A stretch of 64,000 bases of DNA from Nitrososphaerota archaeon (GTDB taxonomy: Archaea > Thermoproteota > Nitrososphaeria_A > Caldarchaeales > Calditenuaceae). The stretch is from NCBI GenBank assembly GCA_009889515.1, contig WUQR01000139.1:124001-188000 (forward strand), in the 5' to 3' direction. This document shows positions 17,072 through 26,249 of this stretch, in pieces (the stretch's first letter is position 1; the number at the start of each line of letters is the position of its first letter). The notes below the pieces were generated by a model. The model searched no databases and was not told where the DNA came from. It saw only the letters and a list, made by a program, of their open reading frames with translations. A program made the translations under genes and the position numbers.

Positions 17072-17491
17072 GGTACTCCCCTTCCAGCTATAATTGTAAA
17101 CCTCCTCACTTAAAATATTTGGCTATAGTTGTGGGGGAAGCCTATGCTGGCTATACCTAGGAAATAGTAGTCATCAGGGGGACGGACTAGAATAGACAGG
17201 CTCAAAAGCCAACTTGGGGGAGAATACCGTCAAGCCATGGGTGTAGAAATTGGTGTGGGGATTGGGTTTCAGCTCGTATTTAAAAGGGAAAGGGGTGAGG
17301 GGTCGAAGCCCAAGACCATGACACGGAGCTTAGATGGCTAAGCAGCGGCTCGCAGCTTTTCTAATATTTCTCCCCTCACCCTTCCTGCCTAGTTTTGTAG
17401 GCGTCAACCATACCCGCTAGATAAAACGCAGCTCTGAACCCATAACCGACTTATATCCTAGTTTAAAGCCTAGGCGCCACAAAGGAGCATC
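17072..17491. other. Gene-free spacer between pcna and thi4, with a long inverted repeat
   Basis: No convincing gene in about 420 bases. It holds the pcna promoter side (AT-rich at 17111-17120 and 17091-17098), the thi4 promoter side (GTTTAAAG at 17461-17468), and an inverted repeat: GGGGTGAGGGG at 17292-17302 pairing with CCCCTCACCC at 17372-17381. Inside it is a small perfect hairpin, GCTTAG-ATGG-CTAAGC, at 17328-17343. A TATTTAAAA box at 17278-17286 precedes the repeat but is too close to put the whole repeat in its transcript. A 34-codon ATG frame (17237-17341) has no support. The region could hold a small RNA. Confidence 0.35.
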
Positions 17492-18289
17492 GTGCCAATC
17501 TTCAGCCCTGTTAAAGAGTCGGACATTACAAGGGCCATAGCCTCATCATTCATAGAAATGTTCAGCGAGTATGCGCGGAGTGACGTGATAGTGGTGGGTG
17601 CCGGTCCTGCGGGTCTGATGGCGGCTAGGGAACTGGCGAAGAATGGGGTGCGTGTCCTAGTGATTGAGCAGAACAACTACCTCGGCGGGGGGTTCTGGAT
17701 CGGCGGATACCTGATGAATCCTGTAACCTTCAGGGCCCCAGCTCAAGAGATACTAGACGAGCTCGGAGTCCCATATAAGAAATATGTCGAGGGACTGTAC
17801 GTCGCTCATGGACCCCATGCATGCTCCAAACTCATAGCCTCCGCCTGCGACGCCGGCGTCAAATTCCTCAACCTTACAAAGCTCGACGACGTGGTGGTGA
17901 GAGATAATGCAGTTAGGGGCGTCGTGGTTAACTGGACACCAGTCGAGGGCCTTCCAAGACAGATTACCTGTGTCGATCCGATAGCCTTGGAGGCTAGCCT
18001 TGTGATTGACGCCTCTGGGCATGACGCCGCTGCCGTGAAGAAGCTCGAGGCGCGGGGTCTTGTTAAGATTCGGGGTATGGGGGCGATGTGGGTGGAGAGG
18101 TCTGAGGACGCAGTGGTCGAGTATACCGGTGTCGTCTACCCGGGGCTGATAGTTGCGGGGATGGCCGTGGTGGAGACCTATGGTCTGCCGAGGATGGGGC
18201 CGACCTTCGGGGCGATGCTATTATCAGGAAAGAGGGCGGCAGAGATAGCTCTAGAAGAGCTCAAGAAGCTGGAGGCCGAGGCCGTCTAG
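17492..18289 (+). CDS. thi4: Thiazole synthase Thi4 (sulfide-dependent archaeal type)
   Basis: Builds the ADP-thiazole precursor of thiamine from NAD, glycine and sulfide. The FAD/NAD-binding fold is clear: [16 protein letters not shown], then EQNNYLGGG. The later segments [12 protein letters not shown] and [12 protein letters not shown] are family landmarks. After GHD the yeast-type protein has a sacrificial cysteine; here there is none, in line with archaeal enzymes that use free sulfide with iron instead of consuming themselves. GTG start with GTTTAAAG about 27 bases upstream. The next gene follows after 15 bases. Confidence 0.92.
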   Translation: MPIFSPVKESDITRAIASSFIEMFSEYARSDVIVVGAGPAGLMAARELAKNGVRVLVIEQNNYLGGGFWIGGYLMNPVTFRAPAQEILDELGVPYKKYVEGLYVAHGPHACSKLIASACDAGVKFLNLTKLDDVVVRDNAVRGVVVNWTPVEGLPRQITCVDPIALEASLVIDASGHDAAAVKKLEARGLVKIRGMGAMWVERSEDAVVEYTGVVYPGLIVAGMAVVETYGLPRMGPTFGAMLLSGKRAAEIALEELKKLEAEAV

Positions 18290-18304
18290 CGCGCTGGGAA
18301 CTGT

Positions 18305-19138
18305 TTGACCCTCAAGCCCTATAGAAGGCTCAAGCTATACATCTACAAAGACCCATCAACGCGTGTAATCAGATACTCCGAGCTGGCCGAGTACCTTCAG
18401 GGACAGATACCCCTCTGCAGCGTCGAGATAAGAGGCGAATTCCTGACACACGCTCGAGAGCACTGGGGCGCGGAGCCGAGGCGCCTCTCATCATCTATAG
18501 CCGCCGCGAGGGTTGTTGATGTTTTGATGTGTGAGCCTGTGGGTGAACCGCTGCCAGGTGAGGTTGCCTTCGAGGAGAGAATGTTGTTAAACCCTGCCAG
18601 GAGGGTTGGAGGCATCCTCTACGAGGGCTACATGCTACAAACCCTCTTCCGATCACTCATACCACCCGACGAGCTGAGATACGGTACGCTACACACTATA
18701 CTGACTCAGAGGATGCTAGTCACGAAGGAGCTGGGCGAGGGGAGAGGCCACGCTAGGACCATAATACTTGGCCAGCCCGTCCTCATATCGACGACGGGTC
18801 TCGTAGAGGCTCCAGCCCTCCCGAGGGACGTCTACGTCAAGCTCCAGCTCTTAAGGAGTCCAGATATGCAGCAGCTCATCCTCGAGGAGGAGAGGCGAAA
18901 GCTAGGGGAAGAGGTCCTCTCCCCAGATGATGAGAGGCTAACCGAGGTTGTTAAGGGCTACGCGCTTATGGGGGTCTTCTACTACCTCTTCGGCGAGGCA
19001 TTCTGTAGCGACATGAGGTGCAGACTATACAACGCCCACACTCATGAGGAACTAGTTGAGGCCCAGATCAGGAACGGGAGACTCTGCACCATCCACCAGA
19101 GGATGTTAGACTCTCTGAAAGCCCTTTCAGCCGCTTAG
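18305..19138 (+). CDS. Conserved archaeal protein, putative metallopeptidase (DUF6775-like)
   Basis: 277 residues, TTG start, 15 bases after thi4, so probably co-transcribed. The C terminus has a metal-site-like pattern, EAFCSDMRCRLYNAHTHEE followed by LCTIH, suggesting zinc bound by cysteines and histidines. This resembles an archaeal family labelled as putative metallopeptidase (DUF6775), an assignment from memory. No HExxH motif is present, so protease activity is unproven. The gene order hints at a link with thiamine or sulfur metabolism, but that is only positional. Confidence 0.6.
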   Translation: MTLKPYRRLKLYIYKDPSTRVIRYSELAEYLQGQIPLCSVEIRGEFLTHAREHWGAEPRRLSSSIAAARVVDVLMCEPVGEPLPGEVAFEERMLLNPARRVGGILYEGYMLQTLFRSLIPPDELRYGTLHTILTQRMLVTKELGEGRGHARTIILGQPVLISTTGLVEAPALPRDVYVKLQLLRSPDMQQLILEEERRKLGEEVLSPDDERLTEVVKGYALMGVFYYLFGEAFCSDMRCRLYNAHTHEELVEAQIRNGRLCTIHQRMLDSLKALSAA

Positions 19139-19148
19139 ACGCGATATC

Positions 19149-20120
19149 TCATTCCTCAATCATCGGGAATACCCGCTTTGCATTATCGTAGGTCATCTCT
19201 CTGAGAGTCTTCTCGGGTATATGATTCTCCATGAGCCATCTGACACACTTCGAGTAGCTCTCGAGGCTTCTTATCCCTGATAGGTATGGCGGCCCATACT
19301 TCTCCCACGGCGCGTGCGGTGCGTGGTCCGTCTCGAGGAAGTCAACCTCACCGTTCTTGACCCGTTCGAGAAGCTCCTTAGCAAGCCTCTTCTCCCTAAG
19401 CGGCGGATTCACCTTAAGTGCTACGCCGCCAGGCCCGGCCATATCCTCGACGCTCAGCATGAGGTGGTGAGGCGTTACTCCACAGACTACGCGGAGGCCC
19501 TGCTCCCTCCCCCTGTTTATGTGGTCTAGGGACACTGGGTTGCTTATGTGGACTAGGTAGAGAGTCCCGGAGAAACCTGTCTCAATTGCGAGCGATATCT
19601 GGTCCTTGACAGACTCGGCCTCCGCCTCCGGGGGTCTACAGAGATTCCATGTCCAAGGCTGTTTTGGGTCCCACAGGTCTTCGCGAAAGAGACTCACCTT
19701 CTCACAGTGAACCGCTATAACGCCCCTGTAGCCCAGCTCGCTCAGCTTTCGGTAGACGAGGCGTTGACTCTCTAGCTCCTTGGCCTCCAAGCCCTTCATC
19801 GGTGCTGTATACATTTTGAACCCGGCCACCCGTCTCAGCTTCTTGGCTGCATCCACGGCCCTCTCGAGCTGTCCTTCATCCGGAGTGGCCGCTAGGTATA
19901 GGTAGTAGCCCCTCTCTACGCCCTCTCGCCTCGCGGTCTCTAGCCGCCTCTCCGCAAGCTCCAAGCTAGTGATCGGTGGGTCAGTATTCGGCATGTCGAG
20001 GATAGCTACCACTCCCTGACTCCTAGCAAGTTCAGCGACCTCCCCGATTGTCGACTTGTAGGCCTCCTTCCAATCCCTGCAATGCACGTGTGGATCAATA
20101 CATCTCCATTCCGGGGCCAA
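19149..20120 (-). CDS. pyrC: Dihydroorotase
   Basis: Closes carbamoyl-aspartate to dihydroorotate in pyrimidine synthesis. Amidohydrolase metal site: DPHVHCRD at the N terminus, the lysine of GFKMYTAP (the carbamylated lysine in this family), HCE, the histidine of LVHISN, and DHAPH. TTG start. It follows pyrI by 10 bases and ends the pyrB-pyrI-pyrC operon. Length 323 aa, shorter than bacterial type-I enzymes but complete. Confidence 0.94.
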   Translation of the reverse strand: MAPEWRCIDPHVHCRDWKEAYKSTIGEVAELARSQGVVAILDMPNTDPPITSLELAERRLETARREGVERGYYLYLAATPDEGQLERAVDAAKKLRRVAGFKMYTAPMKGLEAKELESQRLVYRKLSELGYRGVIAVHCEKVSLFREDLWDPKQPWTWNLCRPPEAEAESVKDQISLAIETGFSGTLYLVHISNPVSLDHINRGREQGLRVVCGVTPHHLMLSVEDMAGPGGVALKVNPPLREKRLAKELLERVKNGEVDFLETDHAPHAPWEKYGPPYLSGIRSLESYSKCVRWLMENHIPEKTLREMTYDNAKRVFPMIEE

Positions 20121-20130
20121 ACGGGACTCA

Positions 20131-20607
20131 CTAGCCGACCAGAAAATCTGGAATCCGCTCTATCTCTAGCAGGGTGTCGCAGTACTCGCAGGCTATAACG
20201 CCATGCTCCTTCATAACAATGTAGCGTGGAGTCGCAGGCTCCCTCTCCACGTTTGTAATGCAAGTAGTCTCAGGACAGCGTATCTTCCCCACAATCTTCT
20301 CAGGCAGACCTGGACTATGCTTCTCGACCTTCCAGTCCCTGATGTAGTTGATAGTTATCTGGGGGAGGACTAGTGCGAGTATCTCGGCCTCATCCTCACT
20401 GACCATATAGTGGTATAGCTTCACAATGTCTTTCCTGCCTAGCTTTTTGCTTGGGACGTTGTGGAGCACTATGACTGAGACGTCGGGGTTTTGTTTAAGA
20501 GACTCTAAGTTCAGGAGTTTTATCACTTGGTCTGCCTTCCAGGCCGGTATGTGGTCGAGTACGGTGCCCCAGTCAATCTTTCTCACTAGGAGCGACTCGC
20601 CGCTCAT
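20131..20607 (-). CDS. pyrI: Aspartate carbamoyltransferase regulatory chain
   Basis: Nucleotide-binding regulatory subunit that pairs with PyrB. The C-terminal zinc domain keeps all four cysteines (CPETTC and CEYC). The N-terminal part (VRKIDWGTVLDHIPAWKADQ) is the allosteric domain. Its ATG overlaps the pyrB stop (ATGA), so the chains are made together. Its presence implies feedback control of pyrimidine synthesis by nucleotides. Confidence 0.96.
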   Translation of the reverse strand: MSGESLLVRKIDWGTVLDHIPAWKADQVIKLLNLESLKQNPDVSVIVLHNVPSKKLGRKDIVKLYHYMVSEDEAEILALVLPQITINYIRDWKVEKHSPGLPEKIVGKIRCPETTCITNVEREPATPRYIVMKEHGVIACEYCDTLLEIERIPDFLVG

Positions 20608-21596
20608 CCCGCCCCACCGAGCACCAGGTGTAGGAGTGCCTTCCTAATAGGAAGGCCATTCCTAGCCTGCTCGAAATACCACGCGTTGGGGAGCTTATCC
20701 ACTTCAGGGGATAGCTCATCAACCCTAGGGAGCGGATGCATGACCCCCAAATCCCTCCTGCCATAAGCTAGGAGTTTGGCGTCGACGACGTATGACCCCC
20801 TCACACGCTCATACTCTGTCGGGTCGGGAAACCTCTCCTTCTGGATGCGTGTCACATACAAGACATCCAGCTCAGGCATCATTTCTTTAATCTCATCAGC
20901 CTCTACGGCCTTCCTATAAGTCACACCCTTCTCGGCGAGGTAGAGTTCTACCTCTCTTCTGACTTGGAGAAGAGGTGGTGCCATGAAGAATATCTTGACC
21001 CCGTTATATTTTGCTAGGAGATAGCAGAGCGAGGGGATGGTCCTCGAGTATCTGAGATCTCCCAACATGCCTATCTTGACCCCGTCGACCTGGCCAAGCC
21101 TAGACTTGATTGTGAATACATCAAGTAGGGCCTGTGTTGGGTGCTCTTGGCTACCGCTGCCCGCGTTGATGACAGGCACGGCGGCTGCCTCCGCCGCAAA
21201 CCTTGCCGACCCGCGTGCAGGATGTCTCAAAACGATACAGTCCGCCCCATAACCCTCAATCATCTTCACAGTATCATAGAGTGTCTCTCCCTTCGCAATA
21301 GAGGATACCGCGGGGTCGTGTATCGAGAGGACCTCTGCGCCGAGCGACCTCGCAGCCACGTAGAAGCTCTGGAAAGTCCTTGTTGAAGGCTCGACAAAGA
21401 TTAACGCAACTTTCTTACCGGCGAGCGTATCTTCTAAATGAATGGTGCCCGAATTGACTTCCTCCGCTAGGCTGAAGACTAGCTCTGCATCCTCGCGGCT
21501 TAGGTCTCTGCAGCTAATAATGTCCCGGCCGGCGAGAGTGTTTTTGAGTCCCAGCGGGGATTCACCACCTCGACCCCCACTTATCGATGAGGGCAA
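20604..21596 (-). CDS. pyrB: Aspartate carbamoyltransferase catalytic chain
   Basis: First committed step of pyrimidine synthesis. Carbamoyl-phosphate site EPSTRTFQSF, then HPTQALLD, and the aspartate-binding region HPLPRVDELSPEVD. 330 residues from the TTG at 21596, slightly longer at the N terminus than usual, but that start fits the TATA-like box at 21628-21635 with a short leader. First gene of the pyrBIC operon. Confidence 0.96.
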   Translation of the reverse strand: MPSSISGGRGGESPLGLKNTLAGRDIISCRDLSREDAELVFSLAEEVNSGTIHLEDTLAGKKVALIFVEPSTRTFQSFYVAARSLGAEVLSIHDPAVSSIAKGETLYDTVKMIEGYGADCIVLRHPARGSARFAAEAAAVPVINAGSGSQEHPTQALLDVFTIKSRLGQVDGVKIGMLGDLRYSRTIPSLCYLLAKYNGVKIFFMAPPLLQVRREVELYLAEKGVTYRKAVEADEIKEMMPELDVLYVTRIQKERFPDPTEYERVRGSYVVDAKLLAYGRRDLGVMHPLPRVDELSPEVDKLPNAWYFEQARNGLPIRKALLHLVLGGAG

Positions 21597-21627
21597 AACT
21601 AACCCACCAACTCGTACAGTTGGCGCG

Positions 21628-21635
21628 GATTTAAG
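21628..21635 (-). promoter_or_regulatory. TATA-like box of the pyrBIC operon
   Basis: CTTAAATC on the minus strand, centred about 35 bases before the TTG at 21596; a leader of roughly nine bases. Confidence 0.5.
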
Positions 21636-21676
21636 CCTATACCAGAAAAAATTTCCATAGCAGCCCAGTGAAGGAA

Positions 21677-22009
21677 TTATGGTTTTATCCCAAAGGCTCG
21701 GGCAAGGGCCTCGAAACGCCTAAACTCTTCTATAAACTTGGCCCCGCTCGCCGTTAGGGTATAGACGGGTTGGCCACCATCCCGTCTCTCGAGGAGGCCG
21801 CGGCTCACAAGTTCGTCCAAATACTTAACAAGCCTGTCATACGGTAGATTCGCATCCCTCATGATAGTGGTTACTCGGGCTGCGCCCTCATTGGAGACAG
21901 ACTCTAAGATATCTACGTAGATTCTAAGCCGAGACCTGTATTCTTTCCCTCCACGTGGACGGCCCCCCTCAACTGGCGCCATACCCGAGCCAGCACCCAG
22001 CCTCCGCAT
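21677..22009 (-). CDS. Winged-helix DNA-binding protein (ArnR1-like)
   Basis: 110 residues. After a basic, Gly-rich N-terminal tail comes a winged helix: helices around IYVDILESVSNEGAARVTTI and LPYDRLVKYLDELVSRGLL, then the wing ending YTLTASGAKFIEEF. This is the archaeal HTH_45/ArnR1-like family, usually transcription regulators. It starts 18 bases after the PIN-ATPase gene, so the two are probably one transcript. Target genes are unknown. Confidence 0.75.
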   Translation of the reverse strand: MRRLGAGSGMAPVEGGRPRGGKEYRSRLRIYVDILESVSNEGAARVTTIMRDANLPYDRLVKYLDELVSRGLLERRDGGQPVYTLTASGAKFIEEFRRFEALARAFGIKP

Positions 22010-22027
22010 CTCTCAAAGCCGTCTCAT

Positions 22028-23875
22028 CTAGCTTTTCTGCAATTTAGACGCGTTCGGTCTCTCCCTACCGCTTATGCTGAATACACGTACTCTCTCCCCC
22101 TTCATGAGATTCTTCATGATCTCCGCTCCTGCGTCTCCCTTCTTTGAGAGCCTGATTCTCCCTCCCTTACCGACTGTAGCCAGAGTTACGAACTTGTCCC
22201 CAACATATACCGCGACCCTCTCACCCTCCCTCTCCTCCGGTAGCCTGAGCTCAACCGAGGCGCCACCCTCGCTCACAGTACACTCTATCTCCTCCCCCAT
22301 GGTCAGGAGCTTAGGGACCAGTTCGATCTCGACCCCAAGCCTCTTTTCAAGCCTCCTAATGCTCTTGGCATGGTATTTGAGGAGCCTCGCCAAGTCCTCC
22401 CGCTCGCACCTGACCACAACCTTTCCATCTTCTAGGGAGACTTGAAAATCTCTGAGGAGGCGTCCCAAGGCCCTTGAAACCATGTTCACAGCTCTGTCAA
22501 CGTCAACTGTCTTTACTTCTCGGTCTGCCAGCTTAACCACTGTAACCTGCTCTCCGAAGACGTAGATTTCATACTCAAGCCTCGAGGTTTCTAGGTCGAC
22601 TACCTCGACTATTGGTCTCGCCAAGTCTCTGTCAGACATGCCCGTTGGAACACGAACGGTTTGCCTTAGCTCGTAGACCCTTTCAACCCGGCCATTCCTG
22701 ATGAAGATGACTGTGTCGACTATGTAGGGGAGGAGTCCTAGGTCTACCTTGGAGATGAAGCGCTGAATCGCGTCTATGGGGTCGCTCGCATGTATTACGC
22801 CGACCATCCCCACACCGGCAAGCCTCATGTCGACGTAGACTTGGAAGTCCCTCTGCTTCCTCATCTCGTCGAATATGGTGAAGTCAGGCCTGATTAGGAG
22901 GAGGATCTCGGCGCTCTTCTCGAAGTCGCCCTCCAGCGGTCCGAACTGTGTTATCTCCGGGCCGACCTGAAGGTCTCGCGGCGACTCAAATGTCTTGACA
23001 ATCTTTCCGAGGCTCCAGTAGTACTCGGCGAGGCTTGAGGCGAAAGTTGTCTTGCCCGAGCCGGGAGGCCCGGCTATGAGTATTCCCTCCGCCTTGGTGG
23101 ACAAGCGTTGGAAAAGCTTCTCCGACAGGTTGTAGTCGTATATTGTGAGCTTGGTTATTGGTCTGACAACAGTTATCTCGATATCGTCGCTGAACGGAGG
23201 CCTAGTCATTGAGATGCGGTACTGGCCCATCTGGATGACTGATGCCCCACTCCGGGAGATCTCTATTGATGAGTCTTCGCTGTGCTGTACCAGCCACATG
23301 ATATCGTTTATCATGGCTTCCGCCTCTTCGCGGGTGAAGGGCTCTTCTCTGAGTTTGACGAGTGTGAAGTTCCCGGGCCTACCCCTCTTCGCCATTGGCG
23401 GCGCACCAACCTTCAGGTGGAGGCTCATAGTGTCTTCCGTAAAGTATTGCTGGAAGGGAGGCTCCCTCCTCGGCTCCGTAACTTTAAAATGTCTAGCCGC
23501 TACACCCTCAGCCTCCGCCACAAGATACTGTACATAGTCTGAGGTGTAGAGAGTTCCGCCCTCCATACGGGCTACATCCCGGATAAGAGCGTCTATCCTC
23601 CCACCCCGCGCTAACCGGATATCCTCGAGGCTCGGCCTCTCACCTGCAAACCTAACCTCAACCCCATGAGCCGCGGCAAGCTCCCTAATCCGCTTCACCT
23701 CATTAATCCCGACAAACCCTTCAGCCCTCCCCCTCGAAGCCTGCGCCTGAAGCTCATCAAGCGCGGCCATCGGAATAACAATCTCAGCATCCCTCAGTTC
23801 TCCGCGCTCCAACATGGAGGAGAGGATCCGGTTAATCAGCACACTAGTGTCCGGGACTATCTTCTCCCTGCCCAA
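22028..23875 (-). CDS. PIN domain-ATPase-KH protein (PINA family)
   Basis: 615 residues. Residues 1-130 are a PIN nuclease domain with its acidic residues (VPDTSVLINR, LDEL, TSDYVQ). About 240-420 is a type II/IV secretion-like ATPase with Walker A (GPPGSGKTT), an aspartate box (PDFTIFDEMR) and VIHASDPIDAI. About 470-530 is KH-like, followed by a TRAM-like C-terminal basic region. Sulfolobus PINA has this core layout and promotes Holliday-junction branch migration with Hjm and Hjc. A replication-restart or recombination role is therefore likely here. TTG start. Confidence 0.85.
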   Translation of the reverse strand: MGREKIVPDTSVLINRILSSMLERGELRDAEIVIPMAALDELQAQASRGRAEGFVGINEVKRIRELAAAHGVEVRFAGERPSLEDIRLARGGRIDALIRDVARMEGGTLYTSDYVQYLVAEAEGVAARHFKVTEPRREPPFQQYFTEDTMSLHLKVGAPPMAKRGRPGNFTLVKLREEPFTREEAEAMINDIMWLVQHSEDSSIEISRSGASVIQMGQYRISMTRPPFSDDIEITVVRPITKLTIYDYNLSEKLFQRLSTKAEGILIAGPPGSGKTTFASSLAEYYWSLGKIVKTFESPRDLQVGPEITQFGPLEGDFEKSAEILLLIRPDFTIFDEMRKQRDFQVYVDMRLAGVGMVGVIHASDPIDAIQRFISKVDLGLLPYIVDTVIFIRNGRVERVYELRQTVRVPTGMSDRDLARPIVEVVDLETSRLEYEIYVFGEQVTVVKLADREVKTVDVDRAVNMVSRALGRLLRDFQVSLEDGKVVVRCEREDLARLLKYHAKSIRRLEKRLGVEIELVPKLLTMGEEIECTVSEGGASVELRLPEEREGERVAVYVGDKFVTLATVGKGGRIRLSKKGDAGAEIMKNLMKGERVRVFSISGRERPNASKLQKS

Positions 23876-23974
23876 TCCGTCAAGTAATAGATTGACAGGG
23901 ACTATTTATCAGGTGAGAGGAGTGCGTTTTGAGGGGGATAAGGATAAGAGGAGAGGCGGCTCTCCAATAGATGG

Positions 23975-24550
23975 ATGCTTAATAGGCGGCATCCAAGGCT
24001 AGACCCCTTCGTCCCAACAGGCTGGGACATGGTCGGCAAGATCATCGACTTCGCGGGACCCGGCGAAGACTCTATAATCGTTGACCTAGGATCAGGAGAT
24101 GGAAGGCTCGTCATCGAGGCGGCCAAGAGATGCGGCTCTCTCTCGATGGGTATTGAACTCAACCCCCAGCTCGTAGAGATAGCTAACAGAAGGGCTAGGG
24201 CGCTTGGACTAGAGAATGTAGCCTTCCTAAACACCGACGTGAGGACGGTCAGCTTGGAGGGGGTCACACACATTGTAGCCTATCTTACAAGCAGAGCGTT
24301 AAAGGAGATTGAGCACGTGCTATTAACTGCGCCAAAGGACGCAGTAATCGTGACGCATAACTATCCTATCCTAGGTTGGAGACCTGTCGAGGTTTTGGAG
24401 GCTTGGTCGAGCAGTGACGGAAAACTGCATAGGCTCTACAAATATACTCCGCGGCTTAGTGCACCAGCTTCTACTCCAGCTAGGCCTCTAGAGACAAGGG
24501 CTAGGCGGCTGGACACGGTTGTAAACTCCCTGAAGGCCAGATACCTCTGA
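23975..24550 (+). CDS. Class I SAM-dependent methyltransferase
   Basis: 191 residues. SAM-binding motif I is VDLGSGDGRL, the acidic end of strand 2 is GIELNP, and motif II-like sequence is NTDVRTVSL. The N terminus (FVPTGWDMVGKII) resembles protein-lysine or small-molecule methyltransferases of the FAM173 type. The C-terminal 40 residues are basic and proline-rich. The substrate is unknown. ACTATTTATC at 23900-23909 is a plausible promoter. Confidence 0.75.
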   Translation: MLNRRHPRLDPFVPTGWDMVGKIIDFAGPGEDSIIVDLGSGDGRLVIEAAKRCGSLSMGIELNPQLVEIANRRARALGLENVAFLNTDVRTVSLEGVTHIVAYLTSRALKEIEHVLLTAPKDAVIVTHNYPILGWRPVEVLEAWSSSDGKLHRLYKYTPRLSAPASTPARPLETRARRLDTVVNSLKARYL

Positions 24551-24583
24551 GGCTGCGGCTCGACACTCTAATAGAGAGGGTCT

Positions 24584-25609
24584 TCAAACACTCTTCGCAT
24601 CTCGAGAGCTTTTAATACCCTCTCTCAGCCTCTTCAACACATAGTAGATAAGAATCGCGCCACTCACTATTAGCGTCAAGTAATATGTGAGTATCCGCCA
24701 TAGAACTACTGCAATCCACGAGTAAACCCCCAAGACTCTGCTGGAGAAGAGGTAAACTCCTGCCTCAGTCAGGCCTGCACCCCCAACAGTTACCGGAAGG
24801 ACGCCCAGCGTATTCCCTGCGTGGAAAGCAAAAATTGCCTCTATGAAGCCTATTGCCGTATAGCTTGAGAAGACTGCATAGAGCGTGATGGCTGGTATAA
24901 GCATCACGGCCACCGTAGCGGCTAGGAGGCCTGCGGAGATGGTTTTGATCCGGCTAAAACTCAGCGTCTTGAGAAGGCTCGCTTGGTTCGGGCCCGGCTG
25001 TTTAAGCGTGTTTAACACTCTTCTAAATACTGGTAGCCGTCCCTCTAGTCGGCTCGTCAGTCTGCGGAGGCTTTCTAACCCCTGATGCCTAGACTGCTTG
25101 AGGAGGGTGGTGACCAGTATGAGCTGTAGAGCAGGTATGATGATCAGCATCAGTGCCACGCTTATCGCGCCGCGGGACAAGGCAGCTGCACCTGCTAGGA
25201 GGGCTATCGGGGCTGATACTAGCACGTCTAGGATTAGCTCGATGAATGCTATCCAGATGGCTACGACAGGGTTCTCTCCCTTCTCGATCAGTATCCAGGC
25301 CCTGACCGCCTCGTCTGCTATGAAGGGGATGGTTGTGAGTGCGAAGAACTCGCTCACGCTCCTAATCATAAACGCCTCACCCATACTCATAGGCGTGGCT
25401 GAGAGGTGCTGCACTAGGAGATGGAATCTGACCCCCTGTGCCAATAGCCTCGCTAGGCACAGGCCCAAGGACAGAAGTAGAAGGGAGGGCGGGATAGAGA
25501 GTAGTGTGGCCAGCGGTATATTGAACAGCGTGGCTATGAGGAGTGTTATGCCTATGCTGACTATGAGGCCGGCTAGGGATCTCTTGAGGAGCTGTCTAAT
25601 CCTACTCAT
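24584..25609 (-). CDS. Flippase-like membrane protein (LPG synthase TM family)
   Basis: 341 residues with about eight hydrophobic segments. It has family landmarks such as RFHLLVQHLSATPMSMGEAF and, near the C terminus, LPVTVGGAGLTEAGVYLFSS. This UPF0104/AglD-like family is linked to lipid or glycolipid translocation. Its start overlaps the stop of the upstream methyltransferase by four bases, so both probably serve envelope lipid or glycan modification. Confidence 0.78.
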   Translation of the reverse strand: MSRIRQLLKRSLAGLIVSIGITLLIATLFNIPLATLLSIPPSLLLLSLGLCLARLLAQGVRFHLLVQHLSATPMSMGEAFMIRSVSEFFALTTIPFIADEAVRAWILIEKGENPVVAIWIAFIELILDVLVSAPIALLAGAAALSRGAISVALMLIIIPALQLILVTTLLKQSRHQGLESLRRLTSRLEGRLPVFRRVLNTLKQPGPNQASLLKTLSFSRIKTISAGLLAATVAVMLIPAITLYAVFSSYTAIGFIEAIFAFHAGNTLGVLPVTVGGAGLTEAGVYLFSSRVLGVYSWIAVVLWRILTYYLTLIVSGAILIYYVLKRLREGIKSSRDAKSV

Positions 25610-26157
25610 CTCCTAGCCACCACGCAGATTGACTGTTGCAGTGGGACTAGTAGCCGGGAGCGTAGGAGACGTAGGGGCCAGTATATGTGTAGGTGGAGTG
25701 GTACCCGTTTCTCCACCTTAAGCCCATTTCTCCTAAGCACCTTTTCTAGGCTAGACCAGTTGAAGTGGTGTATGTGTGTCCTGTCGGCGAAGCTGTCGTA
25801 AAACCCAAACCCGCGGGTGTTGGGTGTCGTGATTAGTAGCCTGCCACCGTCCTTGAGGACCCGTACACACTCCCTCACGGCGGCATCCGCATCTGCCACA
25901 TGCTCGAGGGAATCCAGCATAATGATTATTTCGAAACAAGAGTCGCGGAATGGCAGCTTCACGGCGTCGGCGAGAATATTCGGCCTTACCGACGCGTCTA
26001 CATCCACCCCAACATACTCAAGACCCCTACAGTAGCTCTCATACAGCCGTAGCCCGCACCCGATCTCCAGAACTCTGCCTACATGTCTTGTAAAAGCCTC
26101 GACCAGCTCCGCCTTGTAGTGCCTAAACCTGTGCGGCTCGATCCGCAGAAGAGGCAT
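25606..26157 (-). CDS. Class I SAM-dependent methyltransferase (Methyltransf_11-like)
   Basis: 183 residues. Motif I is VLEIGCGLRL, followed by GVDVDAS, AVKLPF, MLDSLEHV and LKDGGRLLITTPN, the order seen in UbiE/COQ5-like small-molecule methyltransferases. The C terminus (YWPLRLLRSRLLVPLQQS) is amphipathic and may touch the membrane, fitting its overlap with the flippase-like gene. The substrate is not known; a lipid or sugar lipid is an inference. Confidence 0.78.
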   Translation of the reverse strand: MPLLRIEPHRFRHYKAELVEAFTRHVGRVLEIGCGLRLYESYCRGLEYVGVDVDASVRPNILADAVKLPFRDSCFEIIIMLDSLEHVADADAAVRECVRVLKDGGRLLITTPNTRGFGFYDSFADRTHIHHFNWSSLEKVLRRNGLKVEKRVPLHLHIYWPLRLLRSRLLVPLQQSICVVARR

Positions 26158-26217
26158 CCACCCCTCCCTGCCACTCGATGACGGACTAGTCTATGTCGGG
26201 GTTTGCCGGGCTAAATC

Positions 26218-26225
26218 CTTTAAAG
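26218..26225 (+). promoter_or_regulatory. TATA-like box for rpiB
   Basis: CTTTAAAG, centred about 28 bases before the GTG at 26250. It decides for the short start; the longer frame from 26193 would include the promoter. Confidence 0.55.
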
Positions 26226-26249
26226 CCTAGGAGGGGAGATAGAGTATCT

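Noticed and set aside
17298-17312. T-loop-like GGTCGAAGCCC suggesting a tRNA
   Set aside because: The loop lacks the TTC start, and no acceptor, D or anticodon arms can be built around it.
17237-17341. 34-codon ATG frame in the pcna-thi4 spacer
   Set aside because: No TATA box at the right distance, no ribosome-binding site, and it runs through the inverted repeat.
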